This document shows positions 62,056 through 64,000 of a stretch of 64,000 bases of DNA, one piece after another. Numbering within the stretch: position 1 is the stretch's first letter; each line of letters starts with the position of its first letter. The notes below the pieces were generated by a model. The model was not told where the DNA came from, ran no database searches, and saw nothing but the letters and a program-made list of their open reading frames with translations. The position numbers and the translations under genes are program-made. The stretch comes from Ferrovibrio sp. GTDB lineage: Bacteria; Pseudomonadota; Alphaproteobacteria; Ferrovibrionales; Ferrovibrionaceae. The stretch is taken from the NCBI RefSeq assembly GCF_019636075.1, contig NZ_JAHBYG010000009.1, forward strand, positions 1-64,000, in the 5' to 3' direction.

Positions 62056-63033
62056 CTACTTCTGCTGCGCGCGATAGATCGCCACGTTGCGCAGATGCTG
62101 GTCGTAGGTTTCGGCAAACAGATGCCCGCCGCTGCCATCGGCCACGAAGTAGAGATATTTCGTAGCCGCAGGTGCCAGCGCGGCGGCCAGGCTGGCACGG
62201 CCGGGATGGTTGATCGGCGTGGGCGGCATGCCATCGATCACATAGGTGTTCCATGGTGTGGGCTGGGCCAGATCGGCGCGGCTGAGCGGGCGGTCGAGGT
62301 CGCGCAGACCGCGGGTGATGCCGTAGATCACCGTGGGATCGGTTTGCAGTTTCATGCCGCGTCGCAGGCGATTGACGAACACGCCGGCCACCACCGGGCG
62401 TTCCTCGGCCTTGGGCGTTTCCGCCTCCACGATGGAAGCCATGATCACGGCCTGCGCCATACTGGCGTAAGGCAGCGCCGGATCGCGCGCTGCCCAGAGC
62501 CGTTGCAGCAATTCATCGCGGGCCCGGCCCATGCGCCGCAGCATCTCCGCCCGACTATCGCCATGCAGGTAATTGTAGGTCTCGGGCAGCAGCGTACCTT
62601 CATCGGGCAAAGCGGATGGCGCCTCGCCGCTCATCGCTTCGGCTTTGCTCAGCAGCGCGAGAATCTCCGCGCTGCTGAGGCCTTCGGGCACGGTGAATTT
62701 ACGTTGGAAAACCCGGCCAGCAGCAATCTGCGCCAGGATGGCGCGCGGGCTTTCATGAGCAGCGATGGCATATTCGCCGGCCTTGAGAGCGGGGCCGAAA
62801 CTGGTCCACCAGCCGGCCAGCATGAATAGCCGCGCATCGCCAACCGCCCCAGCATCATGCAGGCGTGCCGCAATGCCCGCCAGGCCCTCGCCGCGCGGCA
62901 CCAACACCAGGGTTGTTTCAGGGAGTGGGCCTGCCCGGTCCAGCCATTGGCTGAACCACCAGGCCGAGCCAGCCGCCGCCGCACCGACCGCCAGCAGCAG
63001 AGCCAGCAGCGGGCGCAGCAGGGATTTCATCAA
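62056..63033 (-). CDS. mltG: Endolytic murein transglycosylase MltG
   Basis: Membrane-anchored enzyme that cuts nascent peptidoglycan and ends glycan chains, 325 aa. One N-terminal membrane segment (residues ~8-28), a LysM-like region, and the YceG core: [20 protein letters not shown] with the catalytic Glu, then [20 protein letters not shown] and [16 protein letters not shown]. Its ATG overlaps the fabF stop by four bases, a common pairing. Confidence 0.95.
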   Translation of the reverse strand: MMKSLLRPLLALLLAVGAAAAGSAWWFSQWLDRAGPLPETTLVLVPRGEGLAGIAARLHDAGAVGDARLFMLAGWWTSFGPALKAGEYAIAAHESPRAILAQIAAGRVFQRKFTVPEGLSSAEILALLSKAEAMSGEAPSALPDEGTLLPETYNYLHGDSRAEMLRRMGRARDELLQRLWAARDPALPYASMAQAVIMASIVEAETPKAEERPVVAGVFVNRLRRGMKLQTDPTVIYGITRGLRDLDRPLSRADLAQPTPWNTYVIDGMPPTPINHPGRASLAAALAPAATKYLYFVADGSGGHLFAETYDQHLRNVAIYRAQQK

Positions 63034-64000
63034 GTCTCGACGCGCTTGAGCACCAGCGAAGCGTTGGTGCCGCCGAAGCCGAACGAATTCGACAAAGCCG
63101 CACGCACCTCGCGCTGCTTGGCCTTGTAGGGCACCAGATCGATGCCTTCCGAGCCATCGCAGGGATCGTCGAGATTGAGCGTGGGCGGCACGATGCCGGT
63201 CTTGATCGCCAACGTGGAGAAAATCGCTTCCACCGCACCGGCAGCGCCAAGCAGGTGACCGATGGCCGACTTGGTGGAGGACATCGACAGCGTGGCCGCA
63301 GCATTGCCGAACACACGCTTCACGGCGCCAAGTTCGATTTCGTCGCCCAGCGGCGTAGAGGTGCCATGGGCATTCACGTAATCGATCTCGCCCGGGCTCA
63401 TGCCGGCGCGCTTCAGCGCCATCTGCATGCAGCGGAAAGCGCCATCGCCGCTTTCATGCGGGGCCGTGATGTGATGCGCATCGCCGGTCAGGCCATAGCC
63501 GACCACTTCGGCATAGATCTTGGCGCCACGCGCCTTGGCATGCTCGTATTCTTCCAACACCACAACGCCGGCGCCCTCGCCCATCACGAAGCCGTCGCGA
63601 CCCTTATCCCAGGGGCGCGAGCCCTTGGTGGGGGTGTCGTTGAAACCGGTGGAAAGCGCACGGGCGGCGGCAAAGCCGGCCACGCCGAGCGGGCCGATGG
63701 TGGCTTCCGCACCGCCGGCAATCATCACATCGGCATCGTCCCACATGATCAGGCGGGCCGCATCGCCGATGGCATGCGCGCCGGTGGAACAGGCCGTCAC
63801 CACAGCGTGATTCGGACCCTTGAAGCCGTGTTCGATGGAAACATGGCCAGACACCAGATTGATCAGGCGGCCGGGCACGAAAAACGGGCTGATGCGGCGA
63901 TGGCCCTTTTCCTTCAGAGTAATCGCGGCTTCCTCGATACCATTGAGGCCGCCGATGCCGGAGCCGATCAGCACGCCGGTGCGGCAACGCTGTTCTTCAT
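63030..64000 (-). CDS. fabF: Beta-ketoacyl-ACP synthase II (5' end beyond window edge)
   Basis: Condensing enzyme of fatty-acid elongation. About 323 C-terminal residues are visible; the frame is open to base 64000 (reading ...[17 protein letters not shown]), so the N-terminal ~90 residues lie outside. Catalytic Cys in [14 protein letters not shown], catalytic His in [18 protein letters not shown] and [18 protein letters not shown], and the end [13 protein letters not shown]. An internal Met at 63974 is not the start. Confidence 0.97.
   Translation of the reverse strand, partial: EEQRCRTGVLIGSGIGGLNGIEEAAITLKEKGHRRISPFFVPGRLINLVSGHVSIEHGFKGPNHAVVTACSTGAHAIGDAARLIMWDDADVMIAGGAEATIGPLGVAGFAAARALSTGFNDTPTKGSRPWDKGRDGFVMGEGAGVVVLEEYEHAKARGAKIYAEVVGYGLTGDAHHITAPHESGDGAFRCMQMALKRAGMSPGEIDYVNAHGTSTPLGDEIELGAVKRVFGNAAATLSMSSTKSAIGHLLGAAGAVEAIFSTLAIKTGIVPPTLNLDDPCDGSEGIDLVPYKAKQREVRAALSNSFGFGGTNASLVLKRVET

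Overview
The window is GC-rich DNA from an alphaproteobacterium, most likely a Rhodospirillales-like lineage. The lineage call rests on gene content: a MipZ division-plane ATPase, the dusB-ntrB-ntrC-ntrY-ntrX-trkA-dat-hfq-hflX block, a fused ispDF, the gyrA-coaD-cyclophilin-queA-tgt block, a short flagellin, and several small alphaproteobacterial families (DUF1489, DUF4170, DUF2889). Genes are packed tightly and many neighbours overlap by 1-11 bases.

Layout. 1-4 kb: an MFS transporter cut by the window edge, a peptide-type ABC binding protein, and an Lrp/LysE pair. 4-9 kb: an M24 aminopeptidase P, DUF2889 and EamA proteins, and a VWA + DnaJ-domain pair. 9-15.5 kb: two solute-binding-protein-dependent transporters facing each other, a TRAP-TAXI system (+) and a TctCBA system (-), sharing one bidirectional terminator. 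15.5-22 kb: a leucine/isovalerate catabolic operon (carboxylase beta and alpha subunits, methylglutaconyl-CoA hydratase, HMG-CoA lyase) that runs into DUF1489 and mipZ. 22-27 kb: an SDR, an adenylate cyclase and small conserved unknown proteins. 26.7-30.1 kb: a TPR/glycosyltransferase gene broken into two halves on opposite strands, an MscS channel and a flagellin.

30.2-31.8 kb is an atypical, less GC-rich patch. It holds a truncated tRNA-Lys 5' half that looks like a fossil integration junction, then a complete tRNA-Lys(UUU) gene interrupted in its anticodon by a 215-nt group I (IC3-like) intron, then a gene remnant translationally coupled to a class-III-cyclase-like protein. 32-38.4 kb: a LysR regulator and a phosphatase diverge from a ureohydrolase (agmatinase family) followed by a complete 2-aminoethylphosphonate-type ABC importer. 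38.5-47 kb: a soluble two-PAS chemoreceptor, then tgt, queA, two cyclophilins, coaD and gyrA. 47-59.8 kb: a phosphatase of the inositol monophosphatase family and the nitrogen-regulation/hfq block. 59.9-64 kb: ispDF-pgpA-pncC (+) facing mltG-fabF (-), with fabF cut by the right edge.

The items most worth following are the tRNA-Lys group I intron with its damaged neighbour tRNA, the single inversion that appears to have split a TPR-glycosyltransferase next to the flagellin, and the acquired cyclase-like gene with its coupled remnant.
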